NCBI GenBank assembly: GCA_035771175.1
Contig: CM069605.1
Span: 24,754,288-24,818,287, forward strand
Length of the DNA: 64,000 nt
Direction: 5' to 3'
From: Paratinospora sagittata
Taxonomy: Eukaryota > Streptophyta > Magnoliopsida > Ranunculales > Menispermaceae
The notes below the pieces were generated by a model that was not told where the DNA came from, ran no database searches, and was given only the letters and a program-made list of their open reading frames with translations. Of the stretch, positions 34,466-46,399 are shown piece by piece. Every line of letters begins with the position of its first letter. Position 1 is the stretch's first letter. The position numbers were made by a program, and so were the translations under genes.

Positions 34466-35195
34466 TAAAAAAAAATCAAATGAGAGGATATGAATAACTG
34501 AGACAACACAAATATTGATACACTAGGAATTAGAAGTTTCAGAAATGAATAAGGAACATAATTTACCAAAGGTTAAAGATGAAGATTTAGCGGTAATTTT
34601 TGAAAGGATTCCTGGAAAGTTCTTCGAAGCGTCCTAGGGCATAAAAGGTGAAAAGTGACTGCTAGGATACAAAAAGTTTGGCTTTATAGAGAGAAAGTAA
34701 TAAGCTCGCTCCTGACACATATCACCACATGTCGCTTCCTATTCTTAAAAGGCGGTTTAATTTAATAGGCAATATTAACCGATTAGCGTCCTTCTTCTGA
34801 CTAACGTTCTTAATCGACTAGGGCTATTATGCACGTTAACGTCTTCCTTCTGACGAGTAGTTTTGGAACAACTAATGGCATCGGGCACATTAGCGTCCTT
34901 AAACATTGTTAGAATCCTTATTGATACTTAGACTCTAATATTTAGCATATTTGACTAATATAAGCTCAAGTATCGTATGGTTGAATAAATGATATCACAA
35001 ATTATCTCTCATCAACCAACATTCAATAATTTAATCATGAGAGAAAGTATTTAAACATTCTAAGTAACGCATGATTAAAGATAATCATTGATTTCTAATA
35101 GTCACTAATGAATATATTCTAGCAGTAGAAGAAAAGAGAGTGACTTTTATACCTTTGCATATTTTTTACTCTTACCTCAACGAACTACAAAGTCT
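34466..35195 (-). promoter_or_regulatory. Putative env-like promoter and gag end, element 2
   Basis: Minus strand, reading to the env-like ATG: gag tail codons 'DFVVR' with stop near 35180, conserved 'ggtataaaagtcactctc' near 35140, GGACGCT-type motifs (34860-34625), TATA as CTCTCTATAAAGC (about 34680-34692), 'cagtcacttttcaccttttatgcc' split around 34640-34665, and GGTAAAT at 34561-34567. The left neighbour is cut at about 35195 by another LTR. Confidence 0.5.
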
Positions 35196-36156
35196 AAAAT
35201 ATTAACGCATCAGGACACGAATGTAGTATTAGCGCCCTCCCAGAAAAAAGTTGACAAAAAGTCTATTTTTCATAACAGTGTAATTCAGAATGCTGATGCG
35301 ATACTAACAAAAATCTGAAAAGACTGTCAACCTGTGTTATTTCTGATACTTGTTATTCTTGTGATTGCACAAATGTTTCAGCTTTTCTTAAAGAGTCTGA
35401 ACATACACATTTTGGTGGAACAATTTGACCGTTTGATTTGTAATTCAAAGCGAGAGCCAAAACAATTTTTGAGAATCAAAATTTGAGCAAGTTTTATAAA
35501 TAGTTCTTTGAACAGTTGAAACATATACAAAATTTTGTTTTGAGCATAAACTCTTGAAAATTAGTCGTTTCTTCTCGCTGCAAACTCTTTGATAATATTG
35601 CGACTATACTCTGATTTTGTTCACCTTCTGGATTGATCGAACTTCATTCATATCATTCAAATCCATTGAAGGAAAAAGGAGTAAACAACCTCTTACTTTT
35701 TAGCCGAGCTCAATACTTAATCATTGCTAAAATCAGTGTTGGTTTAAGGTTCAATATTTGGTTTGTAAGTATTTCTTTGATTCTTGATAAATGATCAAGT
35801 ACTCAAACTTATATTTGATTTGTATAAGTCACTGTGCTTGTCACTGTGACTGAGCAAGTGTTGCTCAAGTGTAACAACTATTACAACGCTCGTTAAGTTG
35901 AGAAAGGTGTAACAGTTTGATCTTCACCCGTAAGAGGATTCGATAATGGAGTTTGAACAAATTCTAAATGAGGAGGTTAAGTAGTGGATGTAGGCAAGGG
36001 CCGAACCACTATTAATTGATTATGTACTTTGTTTATTCATCTGTCATTTACAGTTTCTTGTTGTTCATTATTTTATCTGTAAATCATTTATTTTAAAAGG
36101 TATAACCTGCTAAATTATCCAAATCACTACCCTTCTTGGACATATCTGGGCCAACA
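35196..36156 (+). mobile_element. SIRE-like LTR, 5' part missing
   Basis: Ends CTGGGCCAACA at 36156, with one GGACAC...AGCGCCCTC unit (about 35212-35240), hairpin loop ACCCGTAAGAGG near 35926 and the TAGTGG...CCACTA dyad (about 35980-36010). Plus orientation, abutting env-like gene 3, which runs on the minus strand, so it belongs to a separate insertion. Nearest in its 3' end to the LTR at 50145-52138. Confidence 0.65.
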
Positions 36157-37455
36157 GTGAGAAGGTTGTCCAATTTTTTACCATCAACATTGATTGGACT
36201 AGAAGCATTTGACATAACCGTGGTCTTGAGATTGGCAATGGCTTCCAAGACTACTTGTTGAAAATCAACTGTGGGTGCAAATGGAGATGCCATATATTTC
36301 AGACTTGAAATAGCATCAAGCATAAGCTAAAGTGTGCTAGAATCAATGGTAGTTGGAGTTGGAGCAGATGGGGATGTGATAACGGTCTTCATGCTTGAAA
36401 GATTTTCGGAGATTGTCTGTAGGACACTTGTGTCCAATGCAACAGTCTGTGCAGGAGTATTAGACTGATGAGACAGTAAGCTAAAGGACTCCTTAATTTG
36501 CTTCAAGTTCTCATGCAAGTCATTTAGACAACTCAGATCAAGTGTTGTTGAACTAGTAGATGGTAGACCAACTTTTAATGACTCAAATTGCTTCTCAATG
36601 GTTGATACCACTTGACTTAACTTCTCTGAGACTTGAGTAAATCCGTCTGTACATTTCCTAACTTCTTCAAATTCTACAAGTCTATGATCAATGATAACCT
36701 TTTTCATTTCTTCCAACATGATTGATCTCTGTTCTTCTTGAAGCTTTCTCATCCTTCTTAACAAGTTTCTTCATCAAAAACAGATGTAGAAAGCTAAACA
36801 TTAGCATAATCAGTGAAATGATGCGGAGATTGAGCTGTAAATCCTCCTTTAAATCTCCTTTCTTTTCTTGGAATCTGAGCATTTGGAGGGATAGTAGAAG
36901 TGGCTTCATCATGAACTTGCTCATGGGGTTCCTCTTCCATTGGAATATCCCCTCTAAAAGGTAAGTCTAAAGTTGTTCTCTTTGAATCAACTTTTTCCTC
37001 TTCCTGGAGTTGATCATTGTCCACTCTGTTCTCCTCATTATTTTCCGTGAATGGTTCAGTAACTACTTCTTGACGTATGGCTCTAACGTGATACCTTTTC
37101 TTCGATGTTGGAGCATAGACATACTTTATTAGCTTGACAGTTGTATGTCCTATGCAACCATATCTATCTACTTCTTCCTTCAAATCTCCATTCAAATCAA
37201 CACCTACTTTCTCGAGTAGTGGTGTGATATACATTCCAAAGGGCAGTCCACTTCCCCTTCTTACTATGGTGTCAATCACATGCAGAAGTATATAAGGAAG
37301 GTTCATCATTTTCCTTTGAAAAATGCACCAAGTGAGAAACAGATCTAGTTCATTTACACTCCCCCTGTTGCCATACCTTGGCTGCACTACATGGGATACT
37401 ATGTTGTTAATGATCCTTGGGATAAGCTCAAACGGTTGATTGGAACGCTTGTTGT
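36157..37455 (-). pseudogene. Envelope-like ORF, element 3, C-terminal part
   Basis: Continues the gene whose N-terminal part is at 43394-44006; the CRM element splits it. It starts in 'KRSNQPFELIPRIINN', then 'NRGSVNELDLFLTWCIFQR', 'LLEKVGVDLNGDLKEEVDRY', an acidic stretch, and after a frameshift near 36790 a coiled-coil-like part (36764-36327) with 'EEQRSIMLEEMKKVI' and 'VSEKLSQVVSTIEKQFESL'. The reading is cut at 36156 by an LTR in the opposite orientation. More diverged than env-like genes 1 and 2. Confidence 0.7.
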
Positions 37456-38497
37456 TGATATGAACTTCACCAACAATTGTGATGAAACCCAATAACAATG
37501 ATGGATTAGAACCCCAAGATCGTGTAGACAAGATTGGTTGAGCCTTAACCCGTCACCTAACCAGATGAAAACCAAGACTACGAGGATTGAAAACGCCACA
37601 CCAAGATTCAACAATCAAGGTGGTAAGTTTGGTTGCTTGAACGCCACAAGATTAACTTGATAAGTTCAAAGTGTTCTTTTAAGAACAAAGAGGACACAAG
37701 ACCTCACAAGATTAACTTGATCTCAAAACATAATCTATCATTCAAATTCGAGCTACCACTCTATATATACTTGGAACAACCCTCCAAGAATAGAAAAAGA
37801 CATAACTAAATTTAAATCAATACAAACATCAACATAAACAAGTCCCCATGTTTTTAGGCCTCTTGGACTTCTAAAGGACAAGTCCCCACATTTTTATGCC
37901 TCTTGGACTTTTAAAGGACAAATCCCCATGTTTTTAGGCCTCTTGGAATTCTAAAGGACAAGTCCCCATGTTTTTAGGCCTCTTGGACTTCTAAAGAACA
38001 AGTCCCCATGTTTATAGGCCTCTTGGACTTCTAAAAGACAAGTCCCCATGTTTTTAGGCCTCTTGGACTTCTAAAGAACAAGTCCCCACATTTTTAGGCC
38101 TCTTGGACTTCTAAAGGTAACTAAAATAGCTAATTAACTAAGTTCAATGTATTTAAAACATAACCAGCCAGGACCAAGTTTATTCCCCTATTTAATATCC
38201 TTGAAAGTCAACAAATTCATGCCCTTTGATGGTCAGTCCATGCTGGCACGTTTTGTGTGCTAATTAGCTTCTTCAATTGCTTTGATGACATGGACTAAGC
38301 CTTGATTATTATTTGAGCCCATCTTGGTCTTTTTAACATCAGCCCATTTCTCTTGGATTAGCCCATTTAGCGCTTCCTTGAAACGTTTGGCTCTAAGTCT
38401 TGTAATTGGACCACTTGGAAGTGACAAAGGGTCTTGTGCATATTCAGCTCCATTCCCAAGTGTATGATCAACTTGTCCAGCTCCTTGGTTTGCATCA
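37456..38497 (-). mobile_element. CRM 3' LTR (1042 bp)
   Basis: Plus view TGATATGAACTTCACC...GGTTTGCATCA. About 239 bp longer than the 5' LTR (803 bp), explained by six extra copies of a 40 bp repeat. It includes the last codons of integrase. Confidence 0.92.
37838..38117 (-). repeat. Seven 40 bp tandem repeats in the CRM 3' LTR
   Basis: Exactly 7 x 40 bp, each beginning (plus view) ACAAGTCCCCATG or ACAAGTCCCCACA and containing 'ggcctcttggacttctaaag'. The 5' LTR has one copy (42974-43013). Copies differ by a few substitutions. Confidence 0.95.
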
Positions 38498-41400
38498 TTC
38501 TCCCCCTCTTGAGAAGGATTTATCCTCAAATCATCACTTACATCAAAAGGAGACAAATCAGCAACATTAAAGCTTGCACTGACACCATACTCACTTGGTA
38601 AGTCAAGCTTGTAGGCATTATCATTGATGCGTTCCACTATTTGAAATGGTCCGTCACCCCGAGGTAGGAGTTTTGAACGTTGTTTCTCCGAAAAACGATC
38701 CTTCCTTAAGTGCAACCAAACCCAATCTCCGGGTTCAAACACTACCTTCTTGCGTCCCTTGTTGGCTTGTTGGCTTGTTGGACATATTGTTTAGTCCTCC
38801 TTTCAATGTTCAGCCGTGCCTTTTCATGAATCATCTTTACAAATTCTGCCTTCTTTTTGCCATCTAAGTTTACACGTTCACTCAAAGGTAAAGAAGTTAA
38901 ATCCAAATGTGACAATAGGTTAAAACCATAAACCATTTCAAATGGTGAAAATTTAGTTGCAGAATGAATACTTCGATTATAAGCAAATTCAACGTGTGGC
39001 AAACAATCTTCCCATGTTTTCAAGTTCTTTTTAATGATAGCACGTAACAAAGAAGACAAAGTTCTATTTACTACTTCAGTTTGACCATCCGTTTGTGGAT
39101 GACAAGTAGTAGAAAACAATAACTTGGTTCCCAACTTTCCCCACAAAGTCTTCCAAAAGTAACTCAAAAACCTCGCATCCCTATCAGAAACAATGGTCCT
39201 AGGCATGCCATGTAACCTAACAATTTCTTTGAAGAACAAATCAGCTATATGTGATGCATCATCAGTTTTATGACATGCAATGAAGTGTGCCATCTGGGAA
39301 AATCTATCTACCACCACAAAAACTGAATCTCTCCCCCTCTTAGTCCTAGGTAATCCCAAAACAAAATCCATAGAAATATCAGTCCAAGGTTCACTAGGTA
39401 TTGCCAAAGGGGTGCACAAACCATGGGGTTTCAACTTAGACTTGGCCTGTTTACACGTGATACACTTCTCACAGATTCATTCCACATCACATTTCATATG
39501 AGTCCAAAAAAAATGATCATGCAAAATTCCTAATGTCTTAGCTACACCAAAATGACCCATCAAACCACCACCATGAGCTTCTCTCACAAACAATTCACGC
39601 AAAGAACACATAGGCACACACAGTTTATTTTCCCGAAACAAAAATCCATCATGCCTATAAAACTTACCAAACGCCACTTTTTCACATGCATTGAACACTT
39701 CACCAAAATCAGCATCTTGTGCATACAAATCCTTAATGTATTCAAAACCAAGCAATTTTGCATCTAAAATGGAAAGTAAAGCATACCTTCGGGACAATGC
39801 GTCAGCCACCACATTTTCCTTACCTTGCTTGTATCTGATCACATAAGGAAATGTTTCAATGAATTCCACCCACTTGGCATGGCGTCTGTTCAACTTTTGT
39901 TGTCCTTTCAAATGCTTCAAAGATTTATGATCTGTGTGAATCACGAATTCCTTTGGCCATAGATAGTGCTGCCAATTTTCCAAAGCCCTTATCAAGGCGT
40001 ACATCTCCTTATCATAAGTAGGGTAATTTAGGGCTGCCCCACTCAACTTTTCACTGAAATAAGCAACTGAACGACCTTCTTGCATCAAAACAGCTCCAAT
40101 ACCTATACCTGAAGCATCACACTCAATTTCACAAGTTTTAGTAAAGTTAGGTAAAACAAGCAAAGGTGCATTAGTTAACTTTTCTTTAATCAGATTAAAT
40201 GCCTTTTCTTGTTCTTTCCCCCACTTAAACGACACATTTTTCTTGATGACTTCAGTAAGAGGTGAGGCTAAGCTACTAAAATCACGCACAAACCGTCTAT
40301 AGAAGCTAGCTAAGCCGTGAAAACTCCTCACTTGGCTGATTGTTGTAGGCATTGGCCACTCTTGGATTGCCTTAACCTTTTCCTTGTCCACCTCAATTCC
40401 TCTCTTACTAACAACAAAACCAAGAAACACAAGTGTATCCGTGAAAAAGGTGCACTTCTTGAGATTAGCAAACAACTTTTCTTTCCTTAGAATTTCCAAA
40501 ACAGATTTCAAATGCATTACATGTTCTTCCAAGTTTTTGCTATAAATTAGGATATCATCAAAATACACAACGACAAATCTGCCAATAAATTCACGCAAAA
40601 CATGGTTCATTAAACGCATAAATGTGCTCGGAGCATTAGTTAAACAGAAAGGCATCACTAACCACTCATACAAACCATATTTAGTCTTAAAAGCAGTTTT
40701 CCATTCATCACCTTCCTTCATCCTAATCTGATGATATCCACTCTTAAGATCAATTTTTGTAAAGACACAAGAACCATGCAATTCATCCTGCATATCGTCT
40801 AATCTAGGAATGGGATGACGATACTTTACCGTTATGTTGTTGATGGCTCGGCAGTCAGCACACATGCTCCATGTTCCATCTTTCTTAGGAACTAACAGCA
40901 CCGGAACTGCACAAGGACTCATGCTTTCACGCACATACCCCTTCTCCAATAATTCACCTACTTGCCTTTGGAGTTCCTTGGTCTCCTCGGGATTACTCCT
41001 ATAAGCAGGTCGGTTTGGAATTGATGCACCTGGTATGAAATCAATTTGATGTTCAATACCTCGGATTGGAGGTAATCCACAAGGTACTTCTTCGGGAAGG
41101 ACATCTTCAAACTCTTGCAAAAGAGAAACAATAACGCTCGGCAAAGCACTGACGAGATCATTAGTACATAAAAGAACCTCCCTGTACATGAGTACAGTAA
41201 GGGGCTGGTGTGATAATAATGCTCTCTTGATCTCACTTTTTTTTGCAATGCAATTGAATTTTTCCTCTCTTGCTCTCACTATGGCTGAAATCCCCTCTCT
41301 TTCTTTTTCTCTCTGATCAATGTTTTTCTCTCTCTTTTGTTTTTCAATTTCGGCCTTCATTTCTTTTTCTTTCTTTTTTTTGTTTGAGCTTTGTAACTTT

Positions 41401-41648
41401 AATTGGTCCTCCCTGACTTGTTTTGGAGCCAATGGCACAAGAATAATAGGCTGCCCTTTATGAGTAAAAGAATATCTATTTGTGAATCCATCATGCTTAG
41501 CCCTTTTATCATACTGTCATGGTCTTCCCAACAATAAATGGCATGCATCCATAGGAACCACATCACAAAGCACATCATCCTCATATTTACCAATGGATAA
41601 TGCCACCAACACTTGCCTTGTCACCTTGATTTCGCCACAGTCATTCAG
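38260..41648 (-). pseudogene. pol: CRM pol: protease end, RT, RNase H, integrase, CR motif
   Basis: Main open part is 41438-39477. RT motifs are '[20 protein letters not shown]', '[15 protein letters not shown]' and catalytic '[13 protein letters not shown]'. RNase H is visible at '[16 protein letters not shown]' and '[19 protein letters not shown]'. Integrase (39434-38742) has the DDE residues in 'PWTDISMDF', 'IVSDRDARF' and '[10 protein letters not shown]'. C-terminal part 38742-38260 has 'FEPGDWVWLHLRKDRF' and the CR-type motif. Breaks: TGA at 41517-41519 in place of Trp (GRP*QYD), TGA at 39477-39479 where Arg (CGA) is expected, and an 8 bp GCCAACAA duplication near 38760 that shifts frame. 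Copies element RNA and inserts it. Confidence 0.9.
38498..38510 (-). other. CRM polypurine tract inside coding sequence
   Basis: AGAGGGGGAGAAT on the minus strand directly before the 3' LTR. It overlaps integrase codons (QEGEN), as expected when the ORF runs into the LTR. Confidence 0.75.
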
Positions 41649-42053
41649 TCATTGAAGCCGATAAGGGTGAGGATGTTTTAAGGTAGTTAAGGCCAATTTC
41701 TCCACCAAATGAGTGCTGGCTATGTTTGTGCAACTCCCTCCATCGATAATGACACTGCAAACTTTGTTGTTTACAAAGCACCGGGTATGAAACAAGTTCT
41801 CCCTTTGGTTACTTTCTTCCTCCTTAACCTGCACATTGAGAACTCGCCTTGCTACCAATAAATCTCCAACCACAGCACTTTGCTCATCATCGGCATCCTC
41901 CAAAGGTGGCATGTCAGCATCATCTACTTGATCCCTCAACATACGCCTCATCTCCCCTAACAACGCTTGCATTTGGAGGTTCGGAACTCCATGTTGTCGA
42001 ACTTCTTCGGTTGTATCTTCTTCTTGATTATTGGACATATTTAAAATGTGCAA
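41649..42053 (-). pseudogene. CRM gag-protease, internally deleted
   Basis: 134 codons, start MHILNMSNNQEED at 42053. A short acidic N-terminal part (to 'MRRMLRDQVDDAD') passes straight to the protease entry ('VLNVQVKEEESNQREN', 'VCSVIIDGGSCTNIAS' with the DGGS-type active site). The capsid core and CCHC knuckle, several hundred codons in CRM elements, are missing. Ends in TGA at 41649-41651 where the family has Trp (YRLQ-W). The protease would cut the polyprotein; this one cannot supply Gag. Confidence 0.8.
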
Positions 42054-42266
42054 AACAAGGTTAGAATCCCCACAAGCACTCCCTCACGTGTTTCACTCAA
42101 GAATTTGACACACTTGCACTCGTGTTTTCACTCTAAACGGCTTTTACCCTCTTATGGTCTCACACACTCTTGCCTTTTTCCACTCTTTTGTGCCTTCTTT
42201 AGTTCTTAATCAAACTTCAAGAAACTAATTCAAAATAATCTAGCAGCAATTCAAAAATGAGAAACA

Positions 42267-42467
42267 ACCAAAACTCATCAAAAGATCAAGAACATGAATA
42301 AGGTGAGAAACAAGATTGAAAAGAGGAAATTTTCTTACTGGAATCACTTTTCTTCTCCTTATTTTTTTTTTTGACCAAAACTGATCAAAAGATCAAGAAC
42401 ATGAATAAGGTGAGAAACAAGATTGAAAAGAGGAAATTTTCTTACTGGAATCACTTTTCTTCTCCTT
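42267..42467 (-). repeat. 94 bp direct duplication in CRM leader
   Basis: 42267-42360 and 42374-42467 are almost identical (one difference noticed near the start), separated by 13 bp rich in T. Lies between primer site and gag, where packaging signals usually are. Confidence 0.85.
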
Positions 42468-42576
42468 TGGACGATTTTTTTTGGATGATTTTTTTGGACG
42501 ATTTTTTTTTCCACTGCAGGGAACAGGAAATAAGAAAATTAAAATAAAAGATAGTCAAACTTATCTTAGAACCAAA

Positions 42577-42588
42577 GCTCTGATGCCA
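42577..42588 (-). other. CRM primer-binding site
   Basis: TGGCATCAGAGC on the minus strand, one difference from the initiator-Met type, two bases after the 5' LTR. Confidence 0.85.
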
Positions 42589-42590
42589 AA

Positions 42591-43393
42591 TGATATGAAC
42601 TTCACCAACAATTGTGATGAAACCCAATAACAATGATGGATTAGAACCCCAAGATCGTGTAGACAAGATTGGTTGAGCCTTGACCCGTCACCTAACCAGA
42701 TGAAAACCAAGACTACGAAGGATTGAAAACGTCACACCAAGATTCAACAATCAAGGTGATAAGTTTGGTTGCTTGAACGCTACAAGATTAACTTGATAAG
42801 TTCAAAGTGTTCTTTTAAGAACAAAGAGGACACAAGACCTCACAAGATTAACTTGATCTCAAAACATAATCTATCATTCAAATTCGAGTTACCACTCTAT
42901 ATATACTTGGAACAACCCTCCAAGAATAGGAAAAGACATAAATAAATTTAAAATAACACAAACATCAACATAAACAAGTCCCCATGTTTTTAGGCCTCTT
43001 GGACTTCTAAAGGTAACCAAAATAGCTAATTAACTAAGTTCAATGTATTTAAAACATAACCAGCCAGGACCAAGTTTATTCCCCTATTTAATATCCTTGA
43101 AAGTCAACAAATTCATGCCCTTTGATGGTCAGTCTATGCTGGCACGTTTTGTGTGCTAATTAGCTTCTTCAACTGCTTTGATGACATGGACTAAGCCTTG
43201 ACTATTATTTGAGCCCATCTTGGTCTTTTTAGCATCATCCCATTTCTCTTGGATTAGCCCATTTAGCGCTTCCTTGAAACGTTTGGCTCTAAGTCTTATA
43301 ATTGGACCACTTGGAAGTGACAAAGGGTCTTGTGCATATTCAGCTCCATTCCCAAGTGTATGATCAACTTGTCCAGCTCCTTGGTTTGCATCA
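42591..43393 (-). mobile_element. CRM 5' LTR (803 bp)
   Basis: Plus view TGATATGAACTTCACC...GGTTTGCATCA. Its copy of the integrase tail (43393-43156) still reads through the CR-type motif and ends HVIKAVEEAN. 'ctctatatatacttgg' near 42896 is a likely TATA box in plus view context. Confidence 0.92.
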
Positions 43394-44006
43394 GTTGTCC
43401 ACACATGTATGGTCCTTCTTCCCAGACACATAGTTCAAGGTTGCAACATTGTTATAGCCTGAGAATATAATGCCTTGTTTTGAGAAGGTGATGACTTGAT
43501 CATCATTACTAAGGTGAGATTTCCAGAAGTTTCCCTTTAACAAAGGTTTTTCTAACTACCCCATACTTAGGCTTTTTCAGGAGATTCTGATATAACTCCT
43601 TGATCAGGTTTGGATACCAATTGTTTTGACAAGAAAAGAATCATACCCATCCCCAAAATTCAAATAGAGGTTGCACATTCAAATGTGCTTTGGAAAAGAA
43701 GCTAAAGTCTACAAAACATCGTGCAAGAGCAGAACATGAGGCTAATTTTTCTGCTTTTTCTTCTTTTTTGAATCTTTTTGTAGGTTGAACAGATGAAGAT
43801 GGTTGAGGTTAAGAAGTTTGAGCTGGGACAATGGTTTGTTCCACTTGAGATGGTTCAGTAGCAGTGGTTGTGGGTACTTTAGTTGCTAGACCTTCAGATA
43901 CGGGTTGGCTCTCAGCTATTCTAGGTCGTACATGCCTAGATGGAGATGGAGATAATGTTGTCTTTCGTGCAGAATGGGTAGTTAATTTCTTAGCTCTGGG
44001 TGCCAT
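43394..44006 (-). pseudogene. Envelope-like ORF, element 3, N-terminal part
   Basis: Starts MAPRAKKLTTHSARK at 44006, parallel to MAPKPKKLRPFSARK of element 2. Open for 65 codons, then frameshifted; the sequence to 43394 reads homologous 'GKKDHT'-type residues just before the CRM insertion, joining to the part at 37455. Pro/Ser/Thr-rich start. Confidence 0.7.
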
Positions 44007-44490
44007 TAGAACAGTCTGGGTTTTACTGGATTTCTAGCGAAAATGGACTTTTTAGGGCTCTCTAGATGGGAAAATGATTGGGAAAATGAAATTTACCATC
44101 TAAATTGAATGAACTGACTTGAAAGATCTGATATGCAGCACGGATTGCAGAGGTTCCTAACGGTTTTTCCTTCTCCTCTCTATAGCGTCCTTCTAGGGTA
44201 GAATGAAATGAAGACGACGAAGTTCCCTTTTTTATAAGTTTAGGTTCTGACTTGGATTAGCATCCTAGTGTTGTGTTAGCGTCCTAACGCGCACCCAAGT
44301 CATTTTACTTAAAGATCGATTAGCGTCCTAAAACACTATTAGCGTCCTAGATCTATCTTATTGAACTAACTAAAGTTTTGTTTAGTAGCATCCTCTTGAG
44401 CGACCAGCGTCCTGACAAACTTAAATAACTACCTTAGTTTATTGCATCAGTAGCATCCTGACGCACGCCAGCGCCCTCCATAATACTGAA
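44007..44490 (-). promoter_or_regulatory. Putative env-like promoter, element 3
   Basis: Minus strand: several GGACGCT/AGCGTCC motifs (44175-44485), TATA as CTTATAAAAAAGG (about 44227-44239), GGTAAAT at 44091-44097, about 85 bp before the ATG. Same order as upstream of env-like genes 1 and 2, though the sequence between is diverged. Confidence 0.45.
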
Positions 44491-44793
44491 TATTGAATTC
44501 TAGTGTTCATTATGAAAATTTTCGATTTTGATTTCTTTTATCGACATTTTGAATAAATAATCACTACCAATGATTTTGTTTTCATAAATAGATCATCAAA
44601 ATATCATAAGTTTGCATAGATCAACATAACATTCTTTATCAATCACACATTCAATTAATTTCACATTTCAGGTTCATCATGACAAAGTAATGATATAGTA
44701 ATTAATTTTGATAATTACTGAAAGGGTACATCATGGCAGACAATCACTTCAGTTATTTTTGGGAATTAAGTAAACATACCTTAATAATTTTTT

Positions 44794-45810
44794 TTAGGGT
44801 ACTGCAAAATTTTCAACTTGAGCAATTTCTCTTCCTCTGTTGAAGAATGAGTAACAGTAGAACAATTTTTTGATTTTGGTTTTCCATCCTACTCTTCTCG
44901 TTGAAACTTCAACAAGAGCTCTTTCATCTTCAGTTGGATTCATCATTCTTACAGTACTTGAAGATGTTGAGGATTCTTCTCTATTGTATAAATTCATAAA
45001 AGTTGACTCATCCGCATTACCAAGCTCACTTGGTAAATTTTTCAATGTATCTTCTCTCTCAGATGATGTTTCTAATCCACTCAACATGTAATTTATTTTT
45101 CTGAAACTAATTTCAAATGGATTTGAAAATTCTTCTAAAAACTATATTTTATATTTCCATTTTTCTGGAAAGCTATCGAGAAAGTATTTGACTAATGTAG
45201 AGTGAGAAATGGTTTTTCCAAACCTTTCAAGTTCTTTTGAAATTCTTAGACATCTTTCTATAGATTCATGGACTCTTTATCTAGAAACTTGAAGTGAGTG
45301 AGTGCATCCACTAATGCTCCAATTTGATTTCTAGTTTCTTCTCATCTTTTCATGGATTTTAACAAGTCACGAAAGTCATTTAAAGACATTTCCCATGGAT
45401 TAAAAGTTTCTCCTATAATAACCATTTTTTCATTCCAAGTGTCTGGAAGTTTATCACTAAAGTGTACTATAGCTATGCCTGTAGGAATTTCTCAACCAAA
45501 CTCCTTCATTCCATCAAGGATGGACTGAAACATGTCTATATACACATCAAGGGACTCATTTTCAGTAATTTCAAAGTTATCAAATAACTTCTCATACTCA
45601 TTGAGTTTTTCACTTAGATTTTTTTATTCCTTTTCGTGTTTGTCCTTAAGTGTTGCCCAAATCTCTTTGGTTGTTTCGTGATGACTGACCCTATTCAACT
45701 CTTCGTTCGGTAAGCTACACAGTAGAGCATAAGCAGCTTGAGAGTTGAGACTGTAATGGTGTTTTTCACACACACTCCATGACTCTAGAGGTTTGTTGGG
45801 AGGGTGTAAT
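44794..45810 (-). pseudogene. gag: SIRE-like gag, element 3, main part
   Basis: Continues from 48673-48831 across the solo LTR. Readable motifs are 'LLCSLPNEELNRV', 'EIWATLKDKHEKE', 'LFDNFEITENESLDVYIDMF', 'WEMSLNDF' and a C-terminal 'GLETSSEREDTLKNLPSEL' ending VENFAVP at 44794. Internal stops occur after 'KHEKE' and 'GMKEFG' and a frame change near 45090. No zinc knuckle. As in element 1, the next gene is env-like, with no pol between. Confidence 0.8.
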
Positions 45811-46399
45811 TGTTAATCTAAGTGGTTCATCACTTAGCACGTCCCAAAATATACTGTGATGAAGTAAATTTTGATGATCACAAAAAAAGTACTTTTCGGT
45901 GCTAACGAGCCTTTATCAAGATTTCATCCCAGCACCTAAGGAAAAACAAAAAGCCAAGGAACGACTCGATCAAAGAACTCAAAGACATATCCAACGATCA
46001 AGATCGTTTCAATCAAAAGGACTTCAACGACCATATCTGGATTTCAAGAGCACTTCATTCGAACATTTCGATCAAGCTTCAAGTCTTCATCTTTCGATCA
46101 ACGTTCAAGACATTCAACTCAGCTTGAAGTTCACATCGAAGATCTCATAATGAAGAGTTGGATTTAATGATTATGAGAAATGAGAAATACACAAAGTGTT
46201 TAAGGTATATCTTTCTCTAATCGACATTGTTTAAACATTTTCCAAAACCATGCCCAAGTTACTTGCATATTTGCATGTTTTGATCATACGTTTTACGGTA
46301 TTTCAAATGATTTAATTTTATATATTTAATTTGAGATTTACTGAGTTTTTATTCGCATTTATCGTATATTAAATCGCGAGTCAAAAAGAAATTTAAAGA

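Larger units (their letters stand above)
37456..43393 (-). mobile_element. CRM-clade Ty3/gypsy chromovirus, full-length with both LTRs
   Basis: 5938 bp, flanked by the exact duplication GTTGT (37451-37455, 43394-43398). Order on the minus strand: 5' LTR, primer site, short gag-protease, RT-RNase H-integrase, 3' LTR. The integrase tail runs into the LTR and carries a CR-type motif (GPITRLRAKRFKEALNGL), the hallmark of CRM elements, which target centromeric chromatin in many plants. Stops and a frameshift make it non-autonomous. It inserted in env-like gene 3. Confidence 0.92.

Noticed and set aside
35196..36156. LTR as the 3' LTR of element 1
   Set aside because: Orientation fits, but its terminal 200 bp resemble the LTR at 50145-52138 more than that at 22867-24660, and its right flank GTGAG does not match element 1's left flank AAAGT.
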